Assembly: GCA_047614005.1 (NCBI GenBank)
Contig: JBLHIK010000017.1
Location: 1 to 13,649 of the forward strand
Direction: 5' to 3'
Source: JBLHIK01 sp047614005
Lineage (GTDB): Bacteria; Patescibacteriota; Minisyncoccia; Phycocordibacterales; UBA1006
DNA length: 13,649 bases
Part shown: piece by piece, positions 7,353 through 13,600 of the stretch
Layout: each line of letters opens with the position of its first letter
How positions within the stretch are numbered: the first letter of the stretch is position 1
Notes under the pieces: model-generated
The model's database searches: none
Told to the model about the DNA's origin: nothing
What the model saw: the letters and a program-made list of their open reading frames with translations, nothing else
Program-made: the position numbers and the translations under genes

Positions 7353-7437
7353 TAAAAAAATCTCCCTTGGCGACAAGCGGGGGCGAACTCCAAAACCACA
7401 TTTGTGAGTGCAGCCGCTTGTCATCAAGAGAGACTTA
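7353..7437 (-). ncRNA. putative small structured RNA with intrinsic terminator
   Basis: On the minus strand an extended -10 (TGTTATACT, its TATACT being the complement of 7444-7449) is followed by a 20-bp stem (7433-7414 paired with 7380-7361) with one A-C mismatch and some G-U pairs. The stem closes a 33-base loop and ends in seven T. The result would be an RNA of about 85 nt. The loop contains a smaller hairpin (CACAAATGTG). It lacks the SRP RNA GGAA apical motif, a tRNA-like T arm, and any riboswitch core I know. It could instead be only a very long terminator for transcripts entering from 7572. Confidence 0.4.
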
Positions 7438-7488
7438 CATATAAGTATAACACAGTCTTCTTTTATAAAATAAGATATGAAAACACAA

Positions 7489-7509
7489 AACTCCCAACAA
7501 GTGGGAGTT
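7489..7509 (-). terminator. hairpin with minus-strand U tract
   Basis: The 8-bp stem AACTCCCA / TGGGAGTT has a 5-base loop. On the minus strand it continues into TTTTGTGTTTT, a plausible terminator for transcripts from the 7579-7607 promoter, giving an RNA of about 85 nt or a premature stop ahead of secA. Confidence 0.55.
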
Positions 7510-7578
7510 CTATGATTGTGGTTTTGGAAAAAAAATATAAAATATTTTTTTGTTTATCGCTTAGCGACTCACAAATAT

Positions 7579-7607
7579 ATAGTAGCATACTTTATACTAT
7601 AATGCAA
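7579..7607 (-). promoter_or_regulatory. minus-strand promoter in the structured region
   Basis: TTGCAT (complement of 7602-7607), 17-base spacer, TACTAT (complement of 7579-7584). The predicted start is near 7572. The nearest minus-strand coding sequence is secA, almost 290 bases away, with two terminator-like hairpins between. Confidence 0.5.
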
Positions 7608-7636
7608 GTTTTTCCATAATACAACTTCTATTGCAT

Positions 7637-7694
7637 AGGTCCGACCCATACGAAAAAACAAAAAACGCAGCAGGTCGGACCTCTTGCGTTTTTT
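7637..7694. terminator. bidirectional terminator with an extra complementary arm
   Basis: AAAAAACGCA (7660-7669) pairs with TGCGTTTTTT (7685-7694) around a partly self-complementary centre, with U runs on both strands. A further arm, AGGTCCGACC (7637-7646), is the perfect complement of GGTCGGACCT (7673-7682) inside the terminator loop. The two pairings cross (A-B-A'-B'), so they form a pseudoknot or compete. Confidence 0.65.
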
Positions 7695-7713
7695 TCATTA
7701 TTCTCAGCCCAAT

Positions 7714-7743
7714 AAAAATACCTCTCTTTCGAGAGGTATTTTT
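7714..7743. terminator. rnpB terminator, bidirectional
   Basis: A perfect 13-bp stem (AAAAATACCTCTC with its complement, 7714-7726 and 7731-7743) has a 4-base loop and T runs on both strands, directly after the 3' end of rnpB. Confidence 0.9.
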
Positions 7744-7744
7744 A

Positions 7745-8120
7745 TTATGCATTCATAAGCCGGATTCTGTTCTCTTATATAATAAGAGTATAAGTATTTA
7801 CCTAGGATATATGTCACCATATATCTCGAGCGATTCAAACTAGTTACTAGAGACCATGGACGAGCTTTTGAGTCTCTCATCTTCAGTATCTAGTAACCAG
7901 AGTACGATCTTGCACACAGGTAAGGATTTTGCCGTTTCACCCTTATGTCTCCATAAGGTTATACCCGAAGGTATCCTCTAGCTTTCGCCTTTGGCGTCAC
8001 TGCTCGCACCTCTAAGACTTCTCTCGACGGGCGTTACCCGCTACCCTTCTAGAATTAAATCTAGTATGTGTCCGGACTTTCCTCATTTATGAAAATCATA
8101 AATGCACTCATACGATGCAC
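7745..8120 (-). ncRNA. rnpB: RNase P RNA (class A)
   Basis: This is the catalytic RNA of RNase P, which matures the 5' ends of tRNAs. On the minus strand it carries the conserved 5' element GAGGAAAGTCCGGACAC (complement of 8068-8084), GGGTAACGCCCG, AGGGTGAAACGG, and the 3' element ACAGAATCCGGCTTATGA (near 7755-7770), which with the 5' element forms the P4 core. The ends pair as P1 (GTGCAT near 8120 with ATGCAT near 7747), followed by a strong P3 hairpin. Length of about 376 nt is normal. Its promoter (8125-8153) and terminator (7714-7743) fit closely. The end coordinates are good to a few bases. Confidence 0.95.
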
Positions 8121-8124
8121 AGAG

Positions 8125-8153
8125 AATATATCACATACGAAAGACATTGACAA
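8125..8153 (-). promoter_or_regulatory. rnpB promoter
   Basis: TTGTCA (complement of 8148-8153), a 17-base spacer and TATATT (complement of 8125-8130) with TGA just upstream of the -10. The predicted start is near 8118-8120, matching the P1 end of the RNA. Confidence 0.8.
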
Positions 8154-8174
8154 TAGACCATGAAGTGATATTAT
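8147..8174 (+). promoter_or_regulatory. promoter of the small membrane protein, sharing the rnpB -35
   Basis: TTGACA (8147-8152), 16-base spacer, TATTAT (8169-8174) preceded by TGA. The -35 overlaps the rnpB -35 (8148-8153) base for base on opposite strands, so RNA polymerase should not occupy both at once. Confidence 0.65.
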
Positions 8175-8206
8175 AAATATAAATAGTTCTCACAAAAACT
8201 TAGGTT

Positions 8207-8431
8207 ATGAAAAAAACTATAACTACTGTAGTTGCTGGTGTATTCTTTTTTATATGGAACCCTGCAGTCACAACAGGAATACTTTGGTTTCAAAGAACAT
8301 TCTTAGAAACTCAAGCAACTTTTACTGAAGTATATATAAGTATTATTGGATTTTTTATAATATTATTTTGTATACTTTTTCATATTATTAAATTCAAATT
8401 ATATGAAAAAATACATAATAAAAAGGCATAG
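8207..8431 (+). CDS. small two-span membrane protein, function unknown
   Basis: This 74-residue protein has a short basic N terminus (MKK), a first hydrophobic span at about residues 5-27 (containing FFFIWNPAVTTGILWF), a short polar loop (QRTFLETQATFTE) and a second span at about 43-62 (YISIIGFFIILFCILFHII), then a Lys-rich tail (KFKLYEKIHNKKA). Positive charge at both ends suggests both termini face the cytoplasm. I do not recognise a family; small two-span proteins of this look are common hypothetical proteins. ATG 8207 follows a leader of about 26 bases with no clear Shine-Dalgarno. The TAG stop lies inside the terminator stem. It is transcribed divergently from rnpB. Confidence 0.7.
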   Translation: MKKTITTVVAGVFFFIWNPAVTTGILWFQRTFLETQATFTEVYISIIGFFIILFCILFHIIKFKLYEKIHNKKA

Positions 8432-8453
8432 TTCTCAAGAACTATGCCTTTTT
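8420..8453. terminator. bidirectional terminator between convergent units
   Basis: A stem of about 15 bp (AAAAAGGCATAGTTC with its complement, loop TCAA) has T runs on both strands. It ends both the small membrane gene, whose stop codon 8429-8431 is in the stem, and the nrdAB operon, whose last stop is at 8480. Confidence 0.9.
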
Positions 8454-8479
8454 TGTATCTACTAAGTCTCTTTCAAACC

Positions 8480-9487
8480 TTAATCCCAGTCGAGTTCGCC
8501 TGTTTTGTATTCTGTGACGCGAGTTTCAAAGAAATTCTTTTCTTTTCGAAGGTCTATGATTTCACTCATCCAAGGGAAAGGATTGTCTGCTCCGTATATT
8601 TTCTCAAGCCCAATACGTTCGAGGCGACGATCAGCAATGTATTGCAAGTATTCATGAATAGCTTCTTTGTTGAGTCCCAATATACCCTTTGGAAGACATC
8701 CTTCAGTGTATTGATATTCAAGCTCTACTGCCCTTCTAATACGTCCTGTTATTTCAGCCTTAAATTCTTTTGTCCAGATCTCTGGATTTTCTTCTATGAT
8801 AGTGTTTATAAGATCAGTACCAAAAGCAAGGTGCACAGACTCATCTCTCAAGATAAACTGAAACTGCTCTGAAACTCCTACCATTTTGTTTTGTCGCATG
8901 AAAGAAAGCATCATCACAAAACCAGCATAGAAGAAAATACCTTCCATGATAACGTAAAAACCAATGAGGTCATGGACAAACTTTTGGATATTTTCAGTAG
9001 TGTCTGTTTTGAAATTTTCGTCCATAATAGACTTTGTCATCTCTACTACAAAGTCATCTTTTTCTTTTATGAAAGGTATTGTGTCATACATCCTATATAT
9101 CTCTTCTGGGTCAAAACCAAAAGTATCACAACAATAGATAAAAGTATCTGTATGTACTGCCTCTTCATATGCTTGCCGAAGAAGATATTGTCGACATTCT
9201 GGGTTTGTAATATGCTTGTATACTGTAAGGACAAGGTTGTTTGCTGTGAGAGATTCTGCTGTTGAGAAAAATCCCATATTCCACATAATAAGCTGACGCT
9301 CATCATCAGTCAGACCTTTTGGGTCTTTCCATGTTTCAACATCTTTTTGCATATTTACTTCTTCTGGTGTCCAGTTGTTTGCAACACCGTTTTTATAGTG
9401 AGTACGAGCCCACTTATACTTCATTGGAAGTATTTTGTTTGGATCAGTTCCAACAGCGTTTAATATTGTTTTTTTTACTTGTGTCAT
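8480..9487 (-). CDS. nrdB: ribonucleotide reductase beta subunit, tyrosine-less (class Ic-like)
   Basis: This is the radical-generating R2 subunit that works with NrdA to make deoxyribonucleotides. It has 335 residues in the ferritin-like fold. Metal ligands are visible as Glu78 (STAESL), Glu109 and His112 (EEAVHTDTF), Glu182 (IMEGIFF), Glu216 and His219 (RDESVH). In classical R2 proteins a Tyr lies four residues after the first His (E. coli His118/Tyr122); here that residue is Phe116. The first ligand is Glu rather than the usual Asp. Both features match Chlamydia trachomatis R2, which uses a Mn/Fe cofactor instead of a tyrosyl radical. The C-terminal VTEYKTG keeps the Tyr (327) needed for radical transfer to NrdA. 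It follows nrdA by 46 bases with no Shine-Dalgarno. The cofactor is inferred; class Id (Mn2) is the main alternative. Confidence 0.95.
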   Translation of the reverse strand: MTQVKKTILNAVGTDPNKILPMKYKWARTHYKNGVANNWTPEEVNMQKDVETWKDPKGLTDDERQLIMWNMGFFSTAESLTANNLVLTVYKHITNPECRQYLLRQAYEEAVHTDTFIYCCDTFGFDPEEIYRMYDTIPFIKEKDDFVVEMTKSIMDENFKTDTTENIQKFVHDLIGFYVIMEGIFFYAGFVMMLSFMRQNKMVGVSEQFQFILRDESVHLAFGTDLINTIIEENPEIWTKEFKAEITGRIRRAVELEYQYTEGCLPKGILGLNKEAIHEYLQYIADRRLERIGLEKIYGADNPFPWMSEIIDLRKEKNFFETRVTEYKTGELDWD

Positions 9488-9533
9488 ATTTTTATTTTTT
9501 TTAGATTTTAATAGTAATAATAATTAAGGAAAT

Positions 9534-12293
9534 CTACTGACAACTTTCACAAGTATCTTCAGTAAATACATGGAGTTTTCCTTTTTTTGCGGGAGTTTCC
9601 TCTACTACAACTTCTTCTTTTGGAGTATCAGCAAACTTTTTATTGATATCAATGGTACTTTTTTCAATAGCTGAAGCACCTAGAGTACGAAGATAGTATG
9701 TTGTCTTCAGTCCACTTTTCCATGCATTCATATACAATTCTCCTACAAATTTTCCTGAGCTACTGCTCGTAAAGAGGTTTACTGACTGACTTTGATCCAT
9801 CCATTTTTGACGATGAGCAGCATGCTTTACAATCCAGCTTGCATCTATTTCAAATACTTCTTTATAGAGAGTTTTCATGTCTTCTGACACTTCATCTATA
9901 AGTTGGACAGATCCATCATAGTGTTTGAGTTGTTCGAGAACACCTTCACTCCATAGATTTTTCTTTTTCAAATCTCGCACGAGGTATTTGTTTAGAACAG
10001 TGAATTCTCCTGAGAAGTTTGATTTTACGTAGAGATTTTTATAAATAGGTTCTATTGAAGGTAATACTCCTGAGATATTGGCAATAGTTGCTGTAGGTGC
10101 TATGGCCAGAGTGTTGCTGTTTCGCATACCATATTCCTTAACATGATCTCTCACTTCTGACCAATCCATCGCACCTGTCTTAGAAATACCTGTTTTGATT
10201 CCGCGATCTTGTTCGAGTAGCTCTATAGTATCTACAGGGAAAATACCTCGTGACCATTTAGATCCTTCATAGCTTGAATATGCTCCTTTTTCTTTTGCTA
10301 GTTTTGAAGAATTCAAAATCGCATAATAGGAGATAGTTTCTAGATATTCATCAGAGAGCTGTACGGCCTCATCACAGTCAAAAGGTAGCCCTTTCATATA
10401 GAGAACATCTTGAAAGCCCATTACTCCAAGACCCACTGGTCGATGTCTCATGTTTGAATTTTCCGCTTCTATTGTTGGGTAGAAGTTGATATCTATGACG
10501 TTATCAAGCATTCTCATAGCAATCGCTACTGTTTCTGCTATTTGTTCTTTGTTTATTTTACCATTTTCAAAGTGACGAAGGAGGTTTACTGAACCGAGGT
10601 TACATACTGCAGTTTCGTCTTTTGAAGTATTGAGAGTAATCTCAGTACATAGATTTGATGAGTGAATAACACCAACATGATCTTGAGGAGAGCGAATATT
10701 ACACGCATCTTTCCATGTCATCCAAGGATGACCTGTTTCGAAAATCATAGTAATCATTTTTCTCCACAGTTTTGTAGCAGATACTTTTTTGAAAAGAGTA
10801 ATCTCTCCTCTTTCTGCCATTGCTTCGTATTCTTCATATCGTTTTTCAAAAGCAGCACCATATATTTCATGGAGGTCAGGTACTTCTTCTGGAGAGAAGA
10901 GTGTCCACTGACCGTCTTCTGCAACACGCTTCATAAAGAGATCTGGTATCCAGTGAGCAGTGTTGAGGTCGTGAGTACGACGACGATCATCTCCTGTGTT
11001 TTTTCGTAGATCTAAAAAGTCTTCAATATCTGCGTGCCATGTTTCCAAATACACACAGTTCGCACCACGACGTTTTCCTGAGCGGTTAATAGAGGCTGTT
11101 GTAGCATCAACTATCTTCAAGAAAGGAATAAGACCTTGTGATGGCACATTTGTGCTTTTAATACGAGCGTTAGTAGCTATCACTGGTGTCCATGAACCAC
11201 CAATACCTCCTGACCATTTACTCATCTGAGCATTATCTCCTATTACTTTAAATATATGAGTAAGATCATCTTCAACATAATTCAAATAACATGAACTCAT
11301 TTGAGGATGATTTGTCCCTGAGTGAAGAAGAGTCGGAGTACTCGGTACGTAGAAAAGCTGAGAGAGAGTATCATAAAATTCAATAGCTTTCTCTTCTTTG
11401 TCTTCTTCTTTTAGAGCAAGCCCCATAGCAACACGCATCCAAAAATATTGAGGTGTTTCAAAAAGTTTCATGTTTGTATCTCTCATGAAATATCTATCAT
11501 GAAGAACCTGAGCTCCCATGTATTCAAAGAGATTATCTCTCTCTGGCTTGAGAGCGCTTGAGACTTTTTCAAAATCATATGAAAGTAAATCTGGATGTAT
11601 ACGCCCCTCCTCTACTCCATGCTTCATAGATACTTCAAAATTTTCTTTATGTGCTTCTAAGAAACCGTCTTCGAATTCGTCTTTGTTAAAAACTTCTTTA
11701 TAGAGATCGTTAAAGAGAAACCTTGCAGTAATATATGAGTAAGCAGTATCTCTTTCAATACGTGCTTTCAACGCCATCACAATAGCTTTGTTTATCTCAC
11801 TTGTAGGGATGCCGTCATAAAGATTACGAATACATGAAGTGATAACATCTTCAATATCCACATCTGCCTCAAAACCAAGACATGAGTTACGGATAGCATT
11901 TTCTATTTGAGCAGGATCAAATACCACCTTACTTCCGTCTCGCTTTGTTACGATAAGTTCACGAGTAGTAACTTTTTTTACTACTTGCATTTCTTCTTGC
12001 TTTCTTTTTTCCGCCTGCTTTGAGCGATAAACAATATATGAACGAGATACTTCAAAATCACCAACATCCGCAATGGCTCTTTCTACAACATCTTGAACTG
12101 TCTCAACATCAGGAGCCTCTTCTACAAACATATCTCGAAGAGTATCTATCACTCTCACCACAAGAGCATCGAGCTTGTCTCCATCTACTCCATCCTGCTC
12201 GTCTTCATACGATTTTAATATAGCAACTTTGATCTTATCTGCATCAAAAGGCACTACTTCGCCACTTCTTTTTTTTATTACTTCTATTCCCAT
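9534..12293 (-). CDS. nrdA: ribonucleoside-diphosphate reductase alpha subunit
   Basis: This is the catalytic R1 subunit of class I ribonucleotide reductase, 919 residues. It starts with two tandem ATP-cone domains (about 3-95 and 112-205; the second begins ELIVTKRDGSKVVF), which in this family sense ATP/dATP and set overall activity. The barrel carries the active-site Cys335 (SSCYLN), the NLCTE motif (Asn547, Cys549, Glu551), Cys564 (AVCNLGS), the radical-path Tyr pair 866-867 (TTYYLRT) and the C-terminal redox pair CESC (Cys915, Cys918). All key residues are present. A charged linker precedes the Cys tail. The start ATG 12293 lacks its own Shine-Dalgarno: TATATA sits 6 bases upstream, and the only good Shine-Dalgarno nearby (12320-12325) serves a start-stop ORF. 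It is first in an operon with nrdB. Confidence 0.97.
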   Translation of the reverse strand: MGIEVIKKRSGEVVPFDADKIKVAILKSYEDEQDGVDGDKLDALVVRVIDTLRDMFVEEAPDVETVQDVVERAIADVGDFEVSRSYIVYRSKQAEKRKQEEMQVVKKVTTRELIVTKRDGSKVVFDPAQIENAIRNSCLGFEADVDIEDVITSCIRNLYDGIPTSEINKAIVMALKARIERDTAYSYITARFLFNDLYKEVFNKDEFEDGFLEAHKENFEVSMKHGVEEGRIHPDLLSYDFEKVSSALKPERDNLFEYMGAQVLHDRYFMRDTNMKLFETPQYFWMRVAMGLALKEEDKEEKAIEFYDTLSQLFYVPSTPTLLHSGTNHPQMSSCYLNYVEDDLTHIFKVIGDNAQMSKWSGGIGGSWTPVIATNARIKSTNVPSQGLIPFLKIVDATTASINRSGKRRGANCVYLETWHADIEDFLDLRKNTGDDRRRTHDLNTAHWIPDLFMKRVAEDGQWTLFSPEEVPDLHEIYGAAFEKRYEEYEAMAERGEITLFKKVSATKLWRKMITMIFETGHPWMTWKDACNIRSPQDHVGVIHSSNLCTEITLNTSKDETAVCNLGSVNLLRHFENGKINKEQIAETVAIAMRMLDNVIDINFYPTIEAENSNMRHRPVGLGVMGFQDVLYMKGLPFDCDEAVQLSDEYLETISYYAILNSSKLAKEKGAYSSYEGSKWSRGIFPVDTIELLEQDRGIKTGISKTGAMDWSEVRDHVKEYGMRNSNTLAIAPTATIANISGVLPSIEPIYKNLYVKSNFSGEFTVLNKYLVRDLKKKNLWSEGVLEQLKHYDGSVQLIDEVSEDMKTLYKEVFEIDASWIVKHAAHRQKWMDQSQSVNLFTSSSSGKFVGELYMNAWKSGLKTTYYLRTLGASAIEKSTIDINKKFADTPKEEVVVEETPAKKGKLHVFTEDTCESCQ

Positions 12294-12299
12294 ATTTTA

Positions 12300-12305
12300 T
12301 ATATA
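12300..12305 (-). promoter_or_regulatory. possible proximal nrdA -10
   Basis: TATATA on the minus strand, 6 bases before the nrdA ATG, matching the spacing of the leaderless promoters in this window. It lacks the TG extension and a -35, and the sequence is A/T-rich, so the match is weak. Confidence 0.3.
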
Positions 12306-12325
12306 CTAACTCATAATAGCCTCCT
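12306..12325 (-). promoter_or_regulatory. perfect Shine-Dalgarno ahead of a start-stop ORF
   Basis: AGGAGG (complement of 12320-12325), five bases, then ATG-AGT-TAG (12314-12306). The two-codon ORF is in frame with nrdA, whose ATG comes 12 bases after this stop, with a second in-frame TAA between. It is the only consensus Shine-Dalgarno I found next to a start in the window. Confidence 0.45.
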
Positions 12326-12358
12326 AAAGAAAAAGCTCTCGTACATTTTCTTTTTCAT
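12311..12358 (-). CDS. possible 15-residue leader peptide upstream of nrdA
   Basis: An ATG at 12358 opens MKKKMYESFFFRRLL, ending in TGA (12313-12311), which overlaps the ATG of the start-stop ORF as ATGA. It lies wholly in the predicted transcript from the promoter at 12391-12399. It has no good Shine-Dalgarno of its own. Chance is quite possible for so short an ORF; the overlap and the position upstream of a tightly regulated operon are the reasons for listing it. Confidence 0.25.
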   Translation of the reverse strand: MKKKMYESFFFRRLL

Positions 12359-12390
12359 GCCTAAGCACTTTCCTTATAAGACCTAAACCT

Positions 12391-12399
12391 ATTATATCA
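12391..12399 (-). promoter_or_regulatory. nrdAB upstream promoter
   Basis: TGATATAAT is a consensus extended -10. A TTGCCT lies 15 bases upstream of it. The start near 12384 gives a leader of about 90 bases containing the leader-peptide and start-stop ORFs. Confidence 0.6.
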
Positions 12400-12429
12400 A
12401 ATCTTATCCAAAGGCAAGAATATTTATAG

Positions 12430-12443
12430 TCTATTCGAGTAGA
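12430..12443. repeat. imperfect palindrome upstream of nrdAB
   Basis: TCTATTCGAGTAGA is palindromic except for one mismatched pair. It lies about 30 bases upstream of the nrdAB -10 and next to a weaker possible promoter (TTGACC, 12464-12469; TACAAT, 12443-12448). It could be a regulator site. It does not match the NrdR box. Confidence 0.3.
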
Positions 12444-12571
12444 TTGTATCGTTTTTTCAATATGGTCAAGCTTTTTATGTCAAAAGAACGTGAAACTCAG
12501 TCTTTACTTAGGTTTAAATACCCTTGTTTCATGTTCATTTTTAATTTTGTTAAAATTCTATTTTCAAGAGG

Positions 12572-13030
12572 CTAAAATATCACCTTAGAAAAGTAGGTTA
12601 TCCACAATCTCTCTATGCTACCTTGTGGTATTTCCACAACATAACACGCACGACTAGTAGGTAGAAAAACTTCTGGATATGTCGCAGGTGATATATTTTC
12701 GCGAATAGTAATTATGTTTTTATCACAATCAAGCCACAATATATCGAGAGCATAGTTCATATCTTTCATCCAAATACCATGATAGTCAGATCTATCAAAA
12801 ACAAAAAGCATCCCTTCATCCTCTTCCAACTTTTCTGTTCCTGAAAGCCCTGCCGTTCTTTTTCCTTGAATATCAGAGAGAGTCATTTGGAATTGATGAT
12901 TATCAATAGAGACGGAGATAGTTTCTCTTGTGTCATTGTTGTCTTTTTCTATCTCACTTTCTTTTTGAAATAATACAAAGAAAGTTATAGTAACAATAAT
13001 AAGCATAAAAAGTAAAAGTTTCTTCTTCAT
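12572..13030 (-). CDS. membrane-anchored or secreted DUF192 protein
   Basis: This 152-residue protein has an N-terminal signal or anchor (MKKKLLLFMLIIVTITFFVLF, residues 1-21), a polar linker, then a DUF192 (COG1430) domain. Family hallmarks are GLSGTEKLEEDEGMLFVF (61-78), WMKDM (87-91) and LDILWLD (95-101). DUF192 proteins are small, conserved and of unknown biochemical role, usually exported. The start is ATG 13030, 6 bases after TGATATACT. The C terminus reads ERLWITYFSKVIF, lacking the usual Gly-Asp turn; a neighbouring frame would supply GDILAS after one extra G at the AAGG near 12585, so a late single-base frameshift is possible. It is monocistronic and upstream of nrdA on the same strand. 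Confidence 0.9.
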   Translation of the reverse strand: MKKKLLLFMLIIVTITFFVLFQKESEIEKDNNDTRETISVSIDNHQFQMTLSDIQGKRTAGLSGTEKLEEDEGMLFVFDRSDYHGIWMKDMNYALDILWLDCDKNIITIRENISPATYPEVFLPTSRACYVVEIPQGSIERLWITYFSKVIF

Positions 13031-13036
13031 ATAAAA

Positions 13037-13045
13037 AGTATATCA
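13037..13045 (-). promoter_or_regulatory. DUF192 gene extended -10 promoter, leaderless
   Basis: TGATATACT on the minus strand ends 6 bases before the ATG at 13030, the same nine bases as at dnaE and secA. Confidence 0.65.
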
Positions 13046-13063
13046 TGAATAAATATAGGAATT

Positions 13064-13099
13064 AAAAAAGCCTTTACAGTAAACTGTAAAGGCTTTTTT
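13064..13099. terminator. bidirectional terminator after the DUF3750-like gene
   Basis: The perfect 16-bp stem AAAAAAGCCTTTACAG with its complement has a 4-base loop and U runs on both strands. It lies 14 bases past the stop at 13114 and just upstream of the DUF192 promoter. Confidence 0.92.
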
Positions 13100-13113
13100 A
13101 AAATATTTTTTGA

Positions 13114-13593
13114 TTAGTATATATTTCTTGATAATCTATTTTTTATTTTTTTTCCAAAAGCGTTCCAAGGTAATGAAACTTTCCACTCTGGAAAAGCATC
13201 CAGTATCCATTTTATATATGAATTTGAGTTAGAAAAAAATAAATTATATATTTCTGAATGAGTATATTTATCTGAATTATTTTTTATATAATCATACATT
13301 TCATGAGCAAGAGAATCTTTTTGACCTGAAATTTTTGAAATAATACGAGATTTCCATGTACCTATATTGATATTTTTATTTAAATATATTATTGGCAAGC
13401 CATCGAAGTCAGGTATTTTATTTCGATGTACATAGCCTTTTATAGAGTAATCACAATTACCATCACATCCAGACAACACCTCGTAACGTTCTTGAGCGTT
13501 ATTTTTTTCAATAACAAAAAACCCATGAACTGCAAAAGACAAAGGAAGTGGAGCCTTGGAGACACATAAATATACAGAATAGAAATCTTTCAT
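13114..13593 (-). CDS. DUF3750-like protein, function unknown
   Basis: This 159-residue protein has no signal peptide or membrane span. Its N-terminal part, PLPLSFAVHGFFVIEK (about 15-30), contains a His in a beta-strand context followed by an RYEV strand. Its C-terminal part, SNSNSYIKWILDAFPEWKV then LPWNAFGK (about 121-148), resembles the signature NSNxFxxW...PE...LPxxAxGK of DUF3750 proteins, a poorly characterised family. I recall the resemblance from motifs only. Cys43 and Cys47 (GCDGNC) are spaced like a metal or redox pair, but no second pair is seen. The start is ATG 13593, 7 bases after TGGTATAAT. It is monocistronic, ended by the 13064-13099 terminator. Confidence 0.7.
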   Translation of the reverse strand: MKDFYSVYLCVSKAPLPLSFAVHGFFVIEKNNAQERYEVLSGCDGNCDYSIKGYVHRNKIPDFDGLPIIYLNKNINIGTWKSRIISKISGQKDSLAHEMYDYIKNNSDKYTHSEIYNLFFSNSNSYIKWILDAFPEWKVSLPWNAFGKKIKNRLSRNIY

Positions 13594-13600
13594 AGAAAAA

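Larger units (their letters stand above)
7285..7744. other. 460-base gene-free, repeat-rich region
   Basis: No convincing coding sequence lies here; the open frames are short and lack recognisable content. It holds the secA promoter, a probable small RNA (7353-7437), a hairpin at 7489-7509, a minus-strand promoter (7579-7607), a double inverted repeat (7637-7694) and the rnpB terminator (7714-7743). Beyond the hairpins there are two long-range perfect complements: 7389-7400 with 7517-7528 (12 bases) and 7400-7409 with 7567-7576 (10 bases). Confidence 0.6.

Noticed and set aside
7353..7437. SRP (4.5S) RNA or a tmRNA fragment
   Set aside because: There is no GGAA apical loop with the conserved asymmetric loops of SRP RNA. 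The GGAGTTCG segment looks like a T arm at first but lacks the loop A and the acceptor pairing.
7404..7843. Two 70-codon plus-strand open frames (7404-7619 and 7631-7843)
   Set aside because: They run through hairpins, terminators and the 3' end of rnpB, and their translations show no protein-like pattern.
9095..9170. Assembly error explaining the missing NrdB tyrosine
   Set aside because: The linked Glu78 ligand and surrounding sequence also match the tyrosine-less type, so the Phe is more likely genuine.
12300..12450. NrdR boxes upstream of nrdAB
   Set aside because: No pair of sites resembling ACACTATATnTTGTGT was found; the 12430-12443 palindrome has a different sequence.
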